Shown here one piece after another: positions 32,709 to 42,652 of a stretch of 64,000 nucleotides of DNA (its first letter is position 1; the number at the start of each line of letters is the position of its first letter). The DNA is from Bhargavaea ginsengi (lineage in GTDB: Bacteria > Bacillota > Bacilli > Bacillales_A > Planococcaceae), in NCBI RefSeq assembly GCF_900109165.1, contig NZ_FNZF01000001.1, positions 239,376 to 303,375 on the forward strand, given 5' to 3'. The position numbers and the translations under genes were made by a program. A model generated the notes under the pieces. It was given only the letters and a program-made list of their open reading frames with translations. It did not search any database and was not told the DNA's origin.

Positions 32709-33985
32709 TGTTGTCCCTCCTGCCAAACGATTTCGCCGCCGTAGATGGTCATGACCGGCCAGCCTTTGCATACGCGGCCTCCGAACGGGGTGTTCTTGCC
32801 TTTTGATGCGAATGTTTCAGGTTCGATTGTTTTCTCTGTCTCCAGGTCGATGAGGACCAGATCTGCCGGATGCCCTTCCGCGATCCGGCCGTATCCGAGA
32901 CCGAACACATCTGCCGGCTTTTGGGTAAGCCAGTCGGTCAGCTGCTTTAGTGTCCATCTGCCCGTCTCGACGAAGTTTGTATAAAGCAGCGGGAAAGCAG
33001 TCTCCAGACCTGTAATGCCGAATGGCGCCTTTTCCATCCCGCCCGATTTTTCATCCGCGGTATGAGGGGCGTGGTCGGTTGCGATCACATCGATCGTGCC
33101 GTCAAGAAGTCCCTCATGAAGGGCTTCCAAGTCTTCCTGCGCGCGCAGCGGCGGATTCATCTTCCAGTTTGCGTCGTTGCCCGGAATGTCGTCTTCAGTC
33201 AAGAGCAGATGGTGGGGCGTGACTTCCGCCGTCACCCGGATGCCTGCCGCCTTTGCATCCCGGATCGTCCTCACCGATTCCTTCGTGCTTACATGGCAGA
33301 CATGATAGTGCGCACCGGCAGCCTCAGCGAGAAGGACGTCCCTTGAGATATGGACGGACTCGGCAATCGACGGGATGCCCGGGATGGCAAGCTCCCTGCT
33401 CCGCTTGCCATCGTGCATGGCACCGCCATAGATGAGCGTATTGTCTTCGCAATGGGCCACAACCGGCATGCCGATTTCTGCCGCGTCTTTCATTGCTTCG
33501 TACATCATGCCCGCAGACTGTACACCGACGCCGTCATCGGTAAAGGCGAAAGCACCGTTTTGTTTGAGTTCAGCCATATCCGTCCGCTCCTTGCCCGCTT
33601 CGCGGATCGTAATCGAAGCATATGGAAGGACGCGTACGAGCGCATTTTCTTCAATAAGCGCATTGACCTTGCCGATGTTTTCCGCCGAATCCGGAACCGG
33701 CCGTGTATTGGGCATCGCGCAGATCGTGGTGAATCCGCCGCGTGCCGCCGCTTCTGTTCCCGTCCGGATCGTTTCCTTATGTTCGCCACCCGGCTCGCGG
33801 AGATGGACATGCACATCAATCAGTCCCGGAGCGGCAAACCGGCCTCCGCCGTCCACGACCTCATGGCCTTCGTGCGGCAGTTCCTGTCCGATCTCACTGA
33901 ACCGTCCATCCTCCACGAGGATTTCCGCGTTCCCGAGTGTCCCGTTTTCATCCAGCATCCGGATGTTTGTGATCAAAGTGCCCAT
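32705..33985 (-). CDS. pyrC: Dihydroorotase (type I)
   Basis: Cyclises carbamoyl aspartate to dihydroorotate. 426 residues with [15 protein letters not shown] (metal-binding His-x-His), [10 protein letters not shown] (bridging Asp), [13 protein letters not shown] and IATDHAPH, all canonical. Overlaps carA start by 4 bp and follows pyrB by 1 bp. Confidence 0.97.
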   Translation of the reverse strand: MGTLITNIRMLDENGTLGNAEILVEDGRFSEIGQELPHEGHEVVDGGGRFAAPGLIDVHVHLREPGGEHKETIRTGTEAAARGGFTTICAMPNTRPVPDSAENIGKVNALIEENALVRVLPYASITIREAGKERTDMAELKQNGAFAFTDDGVGVQSAGMMYEAMKDAAEIGMPVVAHCEDNTLIYGGAMHDGKRSRELAIPGIPSIAESVHISRDVLLAEAAGAHYHVCHVSTKESVRTIRDAKAAGIRVTAEVTPHHLLLTEDDIPGNDANWKMNPPLRAQEDLEALHEGLLDGTIDVIATDHAPHTADEKSGGMEKAPFGITGLETAFPLLYTNFVETGRWTLKQLTDWLTQKPADVFGLGYGRIAEGHPADLVLIDLETEKTIEPETFASKGKNTPFGGRVCKGWPVMTIYGGEIVWQEGQQ

Positions 33986-33986
33986 C

Positions 33987-34862
33987 TCAATCTCTCCCCT
34001 TCAATATCGATTCGAGTACTGCCATCCTTACATAGACCCCGTTCTCCACTTGCCGGAATATCCTTGACCGGCTGTGTTCCACCAGTTCGTCCGCAATCTC
34101 CACGCCGCGGTTGACCGGCGCCGGATGCATGATGATGGCGCCCTTCTTCATGCGCACCGCGCGGGCGGAAGTCAGCCCGTAGCGACGGTGATAGCCTTCG
34201 GCAGAAAAGCTGCCTGCCCCTCCATGCCGTTCATGCTGGACACGCAGCAGCATCACGACGTCACTGTCAGGAAGGACGTCATCCCAGTCCCCCACTGCGT
34301 CAAAATCACCCTGCCATTCCGGCGGGCAGAGGATCCGTACCTCAGCGCCGAACATTCCGAGCGCGTCCCGGCAGGATTTTGCGACCCGGCTATGCGAGAC
34401 GTCGCCGGCGATAGTGACTTTCAGCCCTTCCAGTGTGCCGAACTCTTCCCTCATCGTGAACAGGTCGAGCAGCGTCTGTGTAGGGTGCTGGCCCGAACCG
34501 TCACCGGCATTGATGATGGACACCGACGTCCCTTCCAGCTGTTCGTAGAACCGGTTTTCCGGGTGCCTGACGACCAGCGCGTCCAGTCCGACAGCCTCCA
34601 GGGTCTTCACCGTATCGTAGAGGCTCTCCCCTTTCAGCGTGCTGGAGAACCCGGATTCAAACGGGATCACTTCCAGTCCGAGCCGCCGCTCCGCCATCTC
34701 GAAGCTGGTCTTGGTGCGCGTGCTCGGTTCGAAGAACAGGTTGCTGACGTAACGGATCCGGCCGGTCTCCGGCACTGCCCCGCCTTTTAAGTCGGCCGCC
34801 CTGTCGAGGATGCGGCTGATTCCATCGGGCCCGAGCTGTTTCACCGATAACAGATGGTCCAT
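33987..34862 (-). CDS. pyrB: Aspartate carbamoyltransferase catalytic subunit
   Basis: Joins carbamoyl phosphate and aspartate. The 291-residue protein shows [35 protein letters not shown] and MHPAPVNRG. No regulatory PyrI partner is encoded, as usual in Bacilli. ATG at 34862 preceded by AAGGAGG and by a PyrR attenuator. Confidence 0.97.
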   Translation of the reverse strand: MDHLLSVKQLGPDGISRILDRAADLKGGAVPETGRIRYVSNLFFEPSTRTKTSFEMAERRLGLEVIPFESGFSSTLKGESLYDTVKTLEAVGLDALVVRHPENRFYEQLEGTSVSIINAGDGSGQHPTQTLLDLFTMREEFGTLEGLKVTIAGDVSHSRVAKSCRDALGMFGAEVRILCPPEWQGDFDAVGDWDDVLPDSDVVMLLRVQHERHGGAGSFSAEGYHRRYGLTSARAVRMKKGAIIMHPAPVNRGVEIADELVEHSRSRIFRQVENGVYVRMAVLESILKGRD

Positions 34863-34882
34863 GTTGACAGTCCTCCTTATGT

Positions 34883-34991
34883 AAAAAAGCCTTTCCGGTT
34901 TTTCGGAAAGGCTCTTTGAGCTTCGGCGGATACACGGGTCCCGTCCTAGGCTAAAGGGCCTTTCCATACCTCCCGGATATGTTTAAAAGGC
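34883..34991 (-). promoter_or_regulatory. PyrR-dependent attenuator between pyrP and pyrB
   Basis: Three mutually exclusive structures are visible on the minus strand. The terminator is agcctttccg / cggaaaggct (34888-34913) with a T-run. An antiterminator pairs 34953-34965 with 34905-34917 (ggaaaggccc-ttt against aaagagcctttcc). An anti-antiterminator at 34958-34991 has lower stem gccttt / aaaggc, upper stem cata / tatg and loop TCCGGGAGG. The loop matches the PyrR motif UCCNGNGAGG except that it is one base shorter. Confidence 0.85.
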
Positions 34992-34993
34992 GG

Positions 34994-36280
34994 TTATTCG
35001 ATTTCTCCCGCTTCGTTGCCTTCCGGCTTCCCGGGCAGCAGCAGGTTAAGCAGGACGCCGAGGATGGCGGCAAGCGCCATTCCTTCGATTTTAAATGTTT
35101 CACTGATTTCAATTGCCGCGCCGCCGATCCCCGTTACGAGAATGACAGAGGCGATCACAAGGTTCCGCTGTTTGTCGAAATTGATGCCGTGCTCGACGAG
35201 CATTCGCAGCCCCGAGGAGGCGATGATCCCGAACAGCAGGATCGAGATTCCACCAAGCACAGCCTGCGGGATCGTCGCGATCAGCGCCATGAGCTTGCCG
35301 AGGAATGAGAACAGGATCGCCAGAACCGCCGCGCCGAATATGACATGGATGCTGAATACCCTTGTCAGCGCCAGGACTCCGATGTTCTCGCCGTATGTTG
35401 TCTTCGGCGGGCCGCCGACCAGGCCGCTCAGGAACGTGCCGAGCCCGTCTCCGAGAAGTGAGCGGTGCAGGCCCGGGTCCTTGATGAAGTTCCGGTCTGT
35501 GATTCGTCCGAGCACGAGCTGATGCCCGATATGCTCAGAGATCGTCACGATCGCGATCGGCACCATGACGGCAAGCAGCGTGCCCGTAACCTGGAAGTCA
35601 TAGTGGACGCCCAGGACGATAAAATCCGGAAGAGCGAACCACTCAGCCTTCGACACAGGGGAAAAGTCGATGATTCCGATTGCTGCCGAATAGAGGTATC
35701 CGGTAACGATTCCGATCAGGACCGGCATGAGGCTTACGAGGCCTTTAAAGAAGATGATGCAGATCACCGCTGCCGCAAGTGTCACGATTGCAGCAGAGAA
35801 GTGCAGGAAGCTGTAGGTGCTTTCCCCGTCCACACTGATCGTGCTCGCCATGCCGACTGCCGTCGGCGCGAGTGCCAGCCCGATCACCATGATGACCGGT
35901 CCGACGACAATCGGAGGAAGGAGGCGCATGACCCAGCGGTGACCCGTCTTCCAGATCAGCAGTGAGACAAGCGCATAGACCAGTGAGACGAATAGGCTTC
36001 CGATCATTGCGCTTCCGATGCCTCCGGCCTGTGTCGCAACCTGGATCGGGATGATGAAGGCGAATGAAGAGCCGAGGTATGCCGGGACCTTGAATCCGGT
36101 CACGAGGATAAACACAATTGTCGCGATCCCGCTTGTCAAAAGCGCGATTGCAGGGCTCAGACCAACCAGCTGCGGGACGAGGATCGTTGCCCCGAACATT
36201 GCAAACATATGCTGAAGGCTTAAAGTCACCAGTTTCCCATTGGAAGGTCTGTCTTGGATGTCGAGTACTGCGTTTGCCAT
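34994..36280 (-). CDS. pyrP: Uracil permease PyrP
   Basis: Membrane uracil:proton symporter of the NAT/NCS2 family. 428 residues with about 12-14 hydrophobic helices, starting MANAVLDIQDRPSNGKLVTL, with QHMFAMFGATILVP in helix 1. ATG at 36280 was preferred over one five codons upstream because GGAGAG precedes it by 9 nt. Second gene of the operon, about 33 bp after pyrR. Confidence 0.95.
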   Translation of the reverse strand: MANAVLDIQDRPSNGKLVTLSLQHMFAMFGATILVPQLVGLSPAIALLTSGIATIVFILVTGFKVPAYLGSSFAFIIPIQVATQAGGIGSAMIGSLFVSLVYALVSLLIWKTGHRWVMRLLPPIVVGPVIMVIGLALAPTAVGMASTISVDGESTYSFLHFSAAIVTLAAAVICIIFFKGLVSLMPVLIGIVTGYLYSAAIGIIDFSPVSKAEWFALPDFIVLGVHYDFQVTGTLLAVMVPIAIVTISEHIGHQLVLGRITDRNFIKDPGLHRSLLGDGLGTFLSGLVGGPPKTTYGENIGVLALTRVFSIHVIFGAAVLAILFSFLGKLMALIATIPQAVLGGISILLFGIIASSGLRMLVEHGINFDKQRNLVIASVILVTGIGGAAIEISETFKIEGMALAAILGVLLNLLLPGKPEGNEAGEIE

Positions 36281-36313
36281 GTCCTTGCTCTCCATTCTGT
36301 GGGGGTTTTGCTA

Positions 36314-36868
<555 letters not shown>

Positions 36869-36877
36869 TTATTTCTC

Positions 36878-37030
36878 CAAAAGAAATACCCTCCAGCCGG
36901 AAAGGCAGGAGGGTAGATGTGCAGAATTTATCCGCAGAGCCATGCACTCGGCATGGGTCCCCGGATTCCCGTACAACCTTCCCGGCCTCTCTGGACCGAC
37001 TTAAAGGTTCAATATTTGATTCGTCTGAGT
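36878..37030 (-). promoter_or_regulatory. PyrR attenuator in the pyrR leader
   Basis: The PyrR-binding hairpin at 36975-37009 has lower stem aacctt / aaggtt and upper-stem loop UCCAGAGAGG, an exact match to the binding motif. The terminator stem (36887-36915, taccctcc / ggagggta) is followed on the minus strand by TTTCTTTT. Arrangement is that of the B. subtilis pyr leader. Confidence 0.92.
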
Positions 37031-37031
37031 A

Positions 37032-37060
37032 ACTATACACCTGCCCCCGGCAAGTGTCAA
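37032..37060 (-). promoter_or_regulatory. Promoter of the pyr operon
   Basis: TTGACA (37055-37060) and TATAGT (37032-37037) with a 17-bp spacer, close to ideal sigma-A. The -35 overlaps the stop codon of the rluD-type gene. Confidence 0.9.
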
Positions 37061-37968
37061 TCCCGTTTGCGCAAATTCACGAGAAGCTCCGTGAAGTCAT
37101 CCGGAAGCGGCGCTTCGAATTCCATGTATTCCCCTGTCCCGGGATGGGTGAACCCGAGGATGCCCGCATGAAGCACCTGTCCGCCGAAGGAAAGCGTCTT
37201 TTTCGGGCCGTATTTCGGATCCCCCGCAAGCGGGTGGCCGATATAGCGCATATGAACACGGATCTGATGCGTCCGTCCGGTTTCGAGGCGGCACTCAACA
37301 AGTGTGAAGTCCCCGAACCGCTCGGTAACGGTAAAATGGGTGACTGCCTCCCGCCCGCCGTCGATGACAGTCATCCGCTGGCGGTCTTTTGGGTCACGTC
37401 CGATCGGGGCATCGATGGTGCCTTCATCGTGCTCAATATTTCCGTGCACCAGTGCGGTATATTTCCGCGTCACGGTCTTTTGGGAAAGCTGTTCGGCAAG
37501 GGATGCATGGGCCCGGTCATTCTTGGCTACTGCAAGGAGGCCCGTAGTGTCCTTATCAATCCGATGCACGATGCCCGGCCTGAGCACGCCATTGATGCCC
37601 GACAAGTCGGTGCAATGATGCATCAGCCCGTTGACAAGTGTTCCTGTTGCATGGCCTGCTGCAGGATGGACGACCATGCCGCGGGGCTTGTTGACGACCA
37701 GCACGTCCCCGTCTTCATGGACGATATCGAGGCCGAGGTCCTCCGGCACGACTTCGAGCAGCTCCGGTTCAGGCTCGGATACTTCGACCCGGTCGCCCTC
37801 TTTCAGCTGGTAGTTCGGCTTTACGGTTTTGCCGCCGACGAGGATCATCCCCTCTTTGACCCAGGATTGGACCTTGGAGCGCGTCCATTCCGGATCAAAT
37901 TCGGACAAGGCTTTGTCGATGCGGCTTCCGCCGTGTTCCGGCGTGATTTCAATAATCTTTTTTTTCAT
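37057..37968 (-). CDS. RluA/RluD-family pseudouridine synthase (YlyB)
   Basis: Isomerises uridine in ribosomal RNA; exact target site cannot be told from the sequence, though position next to lspA matches B. subtilis ylyB. 303 residues: N-terminal S4 domain (about 12-75, SRIDKALSEFDPEWTRSKVQ) and catalytic domain with HRIDKDTTGLLAVAKND carrying the catalytic Asp, then ETGRTHQIRVHM. Overlaps lspA by 4 bp. Confidence 0.94.
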   Translation of the reverse strand: MKKKIIEITPEHGGSRIDKALSEFDPEWTRSKVQSWVKEGMILVGGKTVKPNYQLKEGDRVEVSEPEPELLEVVPEDLGLDIVHEDGDVLVVNKPRGMVVHPAAGHATGTLVNGLMHHCTDLSGINGVLRPGIVHRIDKDTTGLLAVAKNDRAHASLAEQLSQKTVTRKYTALVHGNIEHDEGTIDAPIGRDPKDRQRMTVIDGGREAVTHFTVTERFGDFTLVECRLETGRTHQIRVHMRYIGHPLAGDPKYGPKKTLSFGGQVLHAGILGFTHPGTGEYMEFEAPLPDDFTELLVNLRKRD

Positions 37969-38453
37969 TCGGACACCTTTTTCTTTCGCTTTTCTCTGAT
38001 TTCCTCAAGAAGCATATGCACAATCAGCAGGATGACCCCGATGGTCAGTGCGGCATCTGCCACGTTGAAAATCGGGAAATCGTAATTGATGACAGGGATC
38101 AGTACATCGGCAAAGTCGACGACCTCACCCATCCTCACACGATCGATAAAGTTGCCCAGAGCGCCGCCGAGCAGCATCATGAGGCTCACCCTGAAGCCGG
38201 CACCGCCTTCTTTTCCGTATTTGTGGAAATAATACAGGATTCCGGCTACAACGACCACCGTCACGATATAAAACAGCCACATCTGACCCTGGAGCATGCC
38301 CCAAGCCGCTCCGCGGTTACGGTGCGACAAAATGGCAAGATACGGCTCCAGTACGGCGATCCGTTCCCCGACTTCCATATGTTTCACGACCAGCCATTTC
38401 GTCCATTGGTCAATGATGACGAGGGCCGCCGCGATGGCGTAATAGAATAGCAC
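37965..38453 (-). CDS. lspA: Lipoprotein signal peptidase
   Basis: Membrane aspartyl protease that cleaves prolipoprotein signal peptides. 162 residues with four predicted membrane helices and the catalytic Asp segments GNFIDRVRMGEVVDF and FNVADAALTIG. GTG at 38453, 7 nt after GGAGG. Confidence 0.96.
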   Translation of the reverse strand: MLFYYAIAAALVIIDQWTKWLVVKHMEVGERIAVLEPYLAILSHRNRGAAWGMLQGQMWLFYIVTVVVVAGILYYFHKYGKEGGAGFRVSLMMLLGGALGNFIDRVRMGEVVDFADVLIPVINYDFPIFNVADAALTIGVILLIVHMLLEEIREKRKKKVSE

Positions 38454-38484
38454 GTCTTTTCCTCCATCCGATTGAATCCTGTTT

Positions 38485-38493
38485 ATTTTACCA
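38485..38493 (-). promoter_or_regulatory. Extended -10 promoter of lspA
   Basis: Minus-strand TGGTAAAAT (TGn plus TAAAAT), about 35 bp before the lspA start; no good -35. Confidence 0.45.
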
Positions 38494-38620
38494 TACGTTG
38501 CCCCAGCGATGCGTCCGAGATGAAGGGTTCAGGGGAAATGCTTGAGATATGTTTTTTCCCTGCAGGTGTCGTGCAGCGCCACATCGTCGGGGGTTCGTCT
38601 ATCGCCCTTGTCTGTTCCAT

Positions 38621-38720
38621 TTGGAGTAAGGCCGGCTCAATTGGAGTAACGGCTCCCCGTTTGGAGTATGGACGACCCAATTGGAGTAACGGCTCCTCAT
38701 ATGGAGTAAGGACGGTCTGC
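38621..38720. repeat. Exact 20-bp-period tandem repeat, five units
   Basis: Five consecutive units with no spacing error start at 38621, 38641, 38661, 38681 and 38701, each beginning (t/a)tggagta. Units 1, 3, 5 continue with a G-rich gnncg pattern; units 2 and 4 continue acggctcc, so a 40-bp higher-order alternation is visible. Units 2 and 4 contain ggag...ctcc arms able to form short hairpins. The array sits in the 437-bp gap between the ileS terminator and the lspA promoter; I see no gene in the rest of that gap. Confidence 0.93.
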
Positions 38721-38825
38721 AATACAGAAAAACTCACTCGAGATGTCTCAAACCACCGGTAATGATTGGAGGGAAAGCCGTAGGTAACCACTCGGCTTAA
38801 GCGGGTAACCATCCACCCCAAGGAT

Positions 38826-38868
38826 CAAAAAAAGAAATCGGACCCGGGCACATTGCTTCCGGGTCCGA
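38826..38868 (-). terminator. Terminator of ileS
   Basis: Ten-base-pair stem tcggacccgg / ccgggtccga followed on the minus strand by TTTCTTTTTTT, 22 bp after the ileS stop. Confidence 0.93.
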
Positions 38869-38890
38869 TATTTCTTCTGTTATGGCTTAC

Positions 38891-41656
38891 TTACGCTTCG
38901 TAATGGTTGACGACAACATCGGCACAGCGTGCGCAGAGTTCAGGGTGTTCGGGATTTTCCCCTACAGTGCCGGGCACCGACCAGCAGCGTGCACATTTCT
39001 CGCCTTCTGCTTTTTCCACGACGACGCGTACACGGGAGCCCGTTGCATCCGCCGGGGAATGTTCCAGATTACCGCCGATGCGGAAACCGGAGACGATAAA
39101 GAACTGCGCGAAGTCGATGTCATCAGAAGTCAGGAGTACCTTCAGGTCTTCCGGTACAAAGACGGTCACAGCCGCTTCGAGCGATTTGCCGATGACTTTT
39201 CCATTCCGTGCTTCCTCGAGCGCCTTCAGGACATCATCGCGGACCTCCATCAGTTCAGAGAAGCGTGCCATAAGCGCGAAGTCCTCATCGGATTCCTCGC
39301 GTGCATCCGGCATGTCGGTGAGCTGGACGCTTTCCGCTTCCTCGTGCCCGAGGTAGGCCCACATCTCATCTGCTGTGTGCGGGATGATCGGAGACATCAG
39401 CTTGAGAAGTGCAGTCAGTGTGTCATACATGACTGTCTGCATCGCGCGGCGGTGCGGATGTTCCGCCGACTCGATGTAGACAACGTCTTTTGCGATGTCC
39501 AGGTAGAACGAGCTCAGATCGACCGTGACAAAGTTGTTGACGGAAGTGTAAACCGTCATGAACTCGTACCGGTCGTATGCCTCACGGACTGTACGGATCA
39601 GGCGTTGGAGCTTTAGATCCATGTATTTGTCGACCGGACGGAGGTCTTCCGAAGCGACACGGTCCTTCGCAGGGTCAAAGTCCGACAGGTTTCCGTGCAG
39701 GAAGCGCAGTGTATTCCGGATCTTCCGGTACACTTCGGAAACCTGCTTGAAGATTGCATCGGAAACGTGGACATCCGCCGTATAGTCTGCAGACGATACC
39801 CACAGCCGGAGGATGTCTGCGCCCATCTGGTCCATGACCTTGGCAGGGACGATGACGTTGCCGAGCGACTTGCTCATTTTGCGTCCCTCGCCATCAAGCG
39901 TGAATCCGTGGCTGAGGATGCCTTTGTATGGCGCATGGCCGTTCACGGCAACGGAAGTCGTCAGGGACGAGTTAAACCAGCCGCGGTACTGGTCAGACCC
40001 TTCAAGGTACAGGTCGGCCGGATAAACAAGATCGTCGCGTTCGACGAGGACGCCCTGATGAGTCGACCCGGAGTCGAACCAGACATCCATGATGTCCGTC
40101 TCTTTCGTGAACTGGCCGTTCGGGCTGCCCGGATGCGTGAAGCCTTCCGGAAGCAGGTCTGCGGCTTCACGCTCAAACCAGACATTCGATCCGTGCTCGC
40201 GGAACAGCTTCTGGACATGGGTGATCGTTTCATCGGTGATGATGGACTCTCCGTTTTCCGCGTAGAATACCGGGATCGGAACTCCCCAAGCGCGTTGCCT
40301 GGAGATGCACCAGTCACCGCGGTCACGGACCATGTTGAAGAGGCGGGTTTCTCCCCATGCAGGCGTGAACGATGTGTCACGGATTGCCTGAAGCAATTCT
40401 TCCCGGAACTTATCAATCGATGCAAACCACTGCGAAGTGGCACGGAAGATGACCGGCTTTTTGGAACGCCAATCGTGCGGGTACGAGTGTGTGATGAACT
40501 CGAGATGCACAAGGGCTCCTTTTTCGCTAAGCGCTTCAGTGATCGGCTTGTTGGCATTGTCATAGAAGATGCCTTCAAAGCCCGGCGCCTCATCGGTCAT
40601 GAAGCCGCGGTCATCCACAGGGCACAGAACGTCGAGACCGTTTGTGCGTCCGACGCGGAAATCGTCTTCCCCGTGGCCCGGTGCCGTATGGACACAACCG
40701 GTACCGGCGTCGATCGTCACGTGATCGCCCAGCATGATCAGGGAATCCCTGCCGTAAAGAGGATGTTCGGCAGTGAGATGCTCAAGCTCGCGGCCCTTCA
40801 GCTCACGCAGCGTCTCGACTTGTTCCCATCCGACCTTGGAAGATACGTCTTCCAGCAGATCCTTTGCCAGGATATATTTTTTGCCGTCCGCTGAGACGAC
40901 AGAGTAGTCAAAGTCCGGATGTACGGAGATCCCCAGGTTGGCAGGGATGGTCCACGGAGTTGTCGTCCAGATCAGGAAGTTCACATCCGCTTCCAGAACC
41001 CCCTTGCCGTCTTTGACAGGGAAGGAGACATAGATGGAAGGAGACTTTTTGTCCTTGTATTCGATTTCCGCTTCGGCAAGTGCAGATTCACTCGAAGGCG
41101 ACCAGTAAACAGGCTTTTTCCCCTTGTAGATGTAGCCTTTTTTCGCCATATCGCCAAAGACGCCAATCTGGCGTGCCTCGAACTCAGGCTTCAGGGTGAT
41201 GTATGGGTTTTCCCAGTCGCCGCGGACACCGATCCGCTTGAACTGTGAACGCTGCCGGTCGATCTGCTCGAGCGCATAAGCTTCGCAGAGTTCACGGAAC
41301 TCGGCAACCGACATTTCTTTCCGGTTAACACCCTTGTTGACCAGCGCCTGCTCGATAGGCAAGCCGTGAGTATCCCAGCCGGGCACATAAGGGGCGTGGT
41401 AGCCGGTCATGGAACGGTGCCGGACGATGATGTCCTTCAGCACCTTATTGAGTGCATGGCCCATGTGGAGGTCGCCGTTAGCATACGGTGGCCCGTCATG
41501 AAGCACAAAAAACGGACGGCCCTTTGTGCGATCCTGGACTTTTTGATAGATGTCCATCTCTTCCCATTTTTCCTGCATCTTCGGTTCATTTTTCGGCAGG
41601 TTGCCGCGCATCGGGAATTCCGTCTTCGGCATGAGCAGTGTGCTCTTGTAATCCAT
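38891..41656 (-). CDS. ileS: Isoleucyl-tRNA synthetase
   Basis: Charges tRNA-Ile. The 921-residue enzyme has HMGH (HIGH motif), KMSKSLGN, the editing-domain segments TTPWTIPAN and [10 protein letters not shown], and C-terminal zinc pairs CARCWS and CARCAD. Length and features fit the bacterial form. ATG at 41656 after GAGGAGG; a longer open frame covers the T-box leader and was rejected. Confidence 0.97.
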   Translation of the reverse strand: MDYKSTLLMPKTEFPMRGNLPKNEPKMQEKWEEMDIYQKVQDRTKGRPFFVLHDGPPYANGDLHMGHALNKVLKDIIVRHRSMTGYHAPYVPGWDTHGLPIEQALVNKGVNRKEMSVAEFRELCEAYALEQIDRQRSQFKRIGVRGDWENPYITLKPEFEARQIGVFGDMAKKGYIYKGKKPVYWSPSSESALAEAEIEYKDKKSPSIYVSFPVKDGKGVLEADVNFLIWTTTPWTIPANLGISVHPDFDYSVVSADGKKYILAKDLLEDVSSKVGWEQVETLRELKGRELEHLTAEHPLYGRDSLIMLGDHVTIDAGTGCVHTAPGHGEDDFRVGRTNGLDVLCPVDDRGFMTDEAPGFEGIFYDNANKPITEALSEKGALVHLEFITHSYPHDWRSKKPVIFRATSQWFASIDKFREELLQAIRDTSFTPAWGETRLFNMVRDRGDWCISRQRAWGVPIPVFYAENGESIITDETITHVQKLFREHGSNVWFEREAADLLPEGFTHPGSPNGQFTKETDIMDVWFDSGSTHQGVLVERDDLVYPADLYLEGSDQYRGWFNSSLTTSVAVNGHAPYKGILSHGFTLDGEGRKMSKSLGNVIVPAKVMDQMGADILRLWVSSADYTADVHVSDAIFKQVSEVYRKIRNTLRFLHGNLSDFDPAKDRVASEDLRPVDKYMDLKLQRLIRTVREAYDRYEFMTVYTSVNNFVTVDLSSFYLDIAKDVVYIESAEHPHRRAMQTVMYDTLTALLKLMSPIIPHTADEMWAYLGHEEAESVQLTDMPDAREESDEDFALMARFSELMEVRDDVLKALEEARNGKVIGKSLEAAVTVFVPEDLKVLLTSDDIDFAQFFIVSGFRIGGNLEHSPADATGSRVRVVVEKAEGEKCARCWSVPGTVGENPEHPELCARCADVVVNHYEA

Positions 41657-41965
41657 CCTAATTCCTCCTCTTATTGAAGCCTGCAGAAGCAGGCGGCCAT
41701 CCAAAATAAAAAAAGCCCCGTCCCTAAAAAGGGACGGAGCCTCGGCCCGCGATACCACCCTCATTGCGGCACGCGTGCGCACCGCCTCTCGGACACCATA
41801 ACGCGGTGTAACGGGACTGCGTACTCTGATTCCGCAGTCCGGCTCCGGAGCGATTTTCGGAGGCGGCTTCCGCACCGGGCTCCCACCGCCCCCGGCTCGC
41901 TTTGGCATCCGCTGCCCCTACTGTCTCCGTCTTCGCCTTTTAATTCGGATAGTTGCATTTCACTT
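41657..41965 (-). promoter_or_regulatory. Isoleucine T-box riboswitch
   Basis: Leader RNA on the minus strand with the T-box sequence AGGGTGGTATCGCGGGCC (41744-41761) followed by terminator ggctccgtccc / gggacgggg-ct (41714-41741) and a seven-T run. Stem I contains the GACAGTAG motif. The likely specifier is ATC (41852-41854), followed by CTCCG that can pair with upstream CGGAG. Uncharged tRNA-Ile binding would allow ileS read-through. Confidence 0.92.
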
Positions 41966-41971
41966 GACGTC

Positions 41972-42000
41972 ATTATAAAGAATCGCGGGACGGCGGTCAA
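41972..42000 (-). promoter_or_regulatory. Promoter of ileS
   Basis: TTGACC (41995-42000) and TATAAT (41972-41977) with a 17-bp spacer, immediately after the divIVA stop. Confidence 0.88.
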
Positions 42001-42006
42001 GGCAGC

Positions 42007-42522
42007 TTACTCCTGCCCTGCCTCCGCTTCCATCTTTTCCAGTTCGGAAGTGTCGACTTCATAATCCATCAGCAGCTCCCAGTCGTCGGTGTTGATCATC
42101 TCAAGCTGCGCCTCGGCAAGCATGCGGAACCGGTTGCGGAAAACCTTGGACTGCTTTTTCAGCTCTTCGATTTCCACAGCGATCCGGCGGGCCTTTGACA
42201 GTGCGTCATTGACAATCCGGTCGGCATTCTTTTCCGCTTCCTTGACGATCAGCTTCGCTTCCTTCTGGGAGTTGCGGCGAACTTCTTCCGCCGCTTCCTG
42301 TGCGATCAGGATGGAAGACTGGAGCGTGTTTTCGATCGTGGTGAAGTGCGTGACCCTTTCGGTCGTCATGTTGAGCTGTTCTTCCAGGTGTTTGTTTTTC
42401 TGGAGAACAGATTCGTAATCTTTCATGATCTGTTCAAGGAACTCATTGACCTCGTCTTCATCAAATCCCCGGAACGAGCGTCCGAATTCCTTGTTATGTA
42501 TATCAAGCGGTGTCAATGCCAT
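42007..42522 (-). CDS. divIVA: Cell division/polarity protein DivIVA
   Basis: Coiled-coil protein that recognises negatively curved membranes at poles and septa. 171 residues: N-terminal lipid-binding domain (MALTPLDIHNKEFGRSFRG, with the Phe/Arg membrane loop) and coiled coil about 30-150. ATG at 42522 selected over an upstream start because the family begins MALTPLDI. Own promoter at 42562-42590. Confidence 0.96.
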   Translation of the reverse strand: MALTPLDIHNKEFGRSFRGFDEDEVNEFLEQIMKDYESVLQKNKHLEEQLNMTTERVTHFTTIENTLQSSILIAQEAAEEVRRNSQKEAKLIVKEAEKNADRIVNDALSKARRIAVEIEELKKQSKVFRNRFRMLAEAQLEMINTDDWELLMDYEVDTSELEKMEAEAGQE

Positions 42523-42561
42523 TGTGTTGCATCTCCCCTTTTTCAAACTCCGTTGTGACCT

Positions 42562-42590
42562 ATTATACATGTAGCCGGCTTCCCTGACAC
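42562..42590 (-). promoter_or_regulatory. Promoter of divIVA
   Basis: GTGTCA (42585-42590) and TATAAT (42562-42567), 17-bp spacer. The -35 is weak, the -10 perfect. Confidence 0.65.
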
Positions 42591-42652
42591 GGCAAATCCG
42601 AAATTTTTGGCGGTCACACGGGCATCCTGCCGATATGCGGCAGGGAGCGGAC

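Noticed and set aside
38472-38821. Open frames on both strands covering the 20-bp repeats (96 and 112 codons)
   Set aside because: No ribosome-binding site or domain; 20-bp period breaks the reading frame so repeats are not reflected in the peptide.
39695-40894. 399-codon open frame on the plus strand
   Set aside because: Antisense shadow of ileS without ribosome-binding site or known motif.
41828-41830. ATC near the ileS leader considered as T-box specifier
   Set aside because: It falls in the loop of a stem III-like hairpin (ggactgcg / cgcagtcc); the ATC at 41852-41854 better fits a specifier loop.
42626-42644. Hairpin after ylmH as terminator
   Set aside because: Stem cctgccg / cggcagg is clear but no T-run follows on the minus strand.
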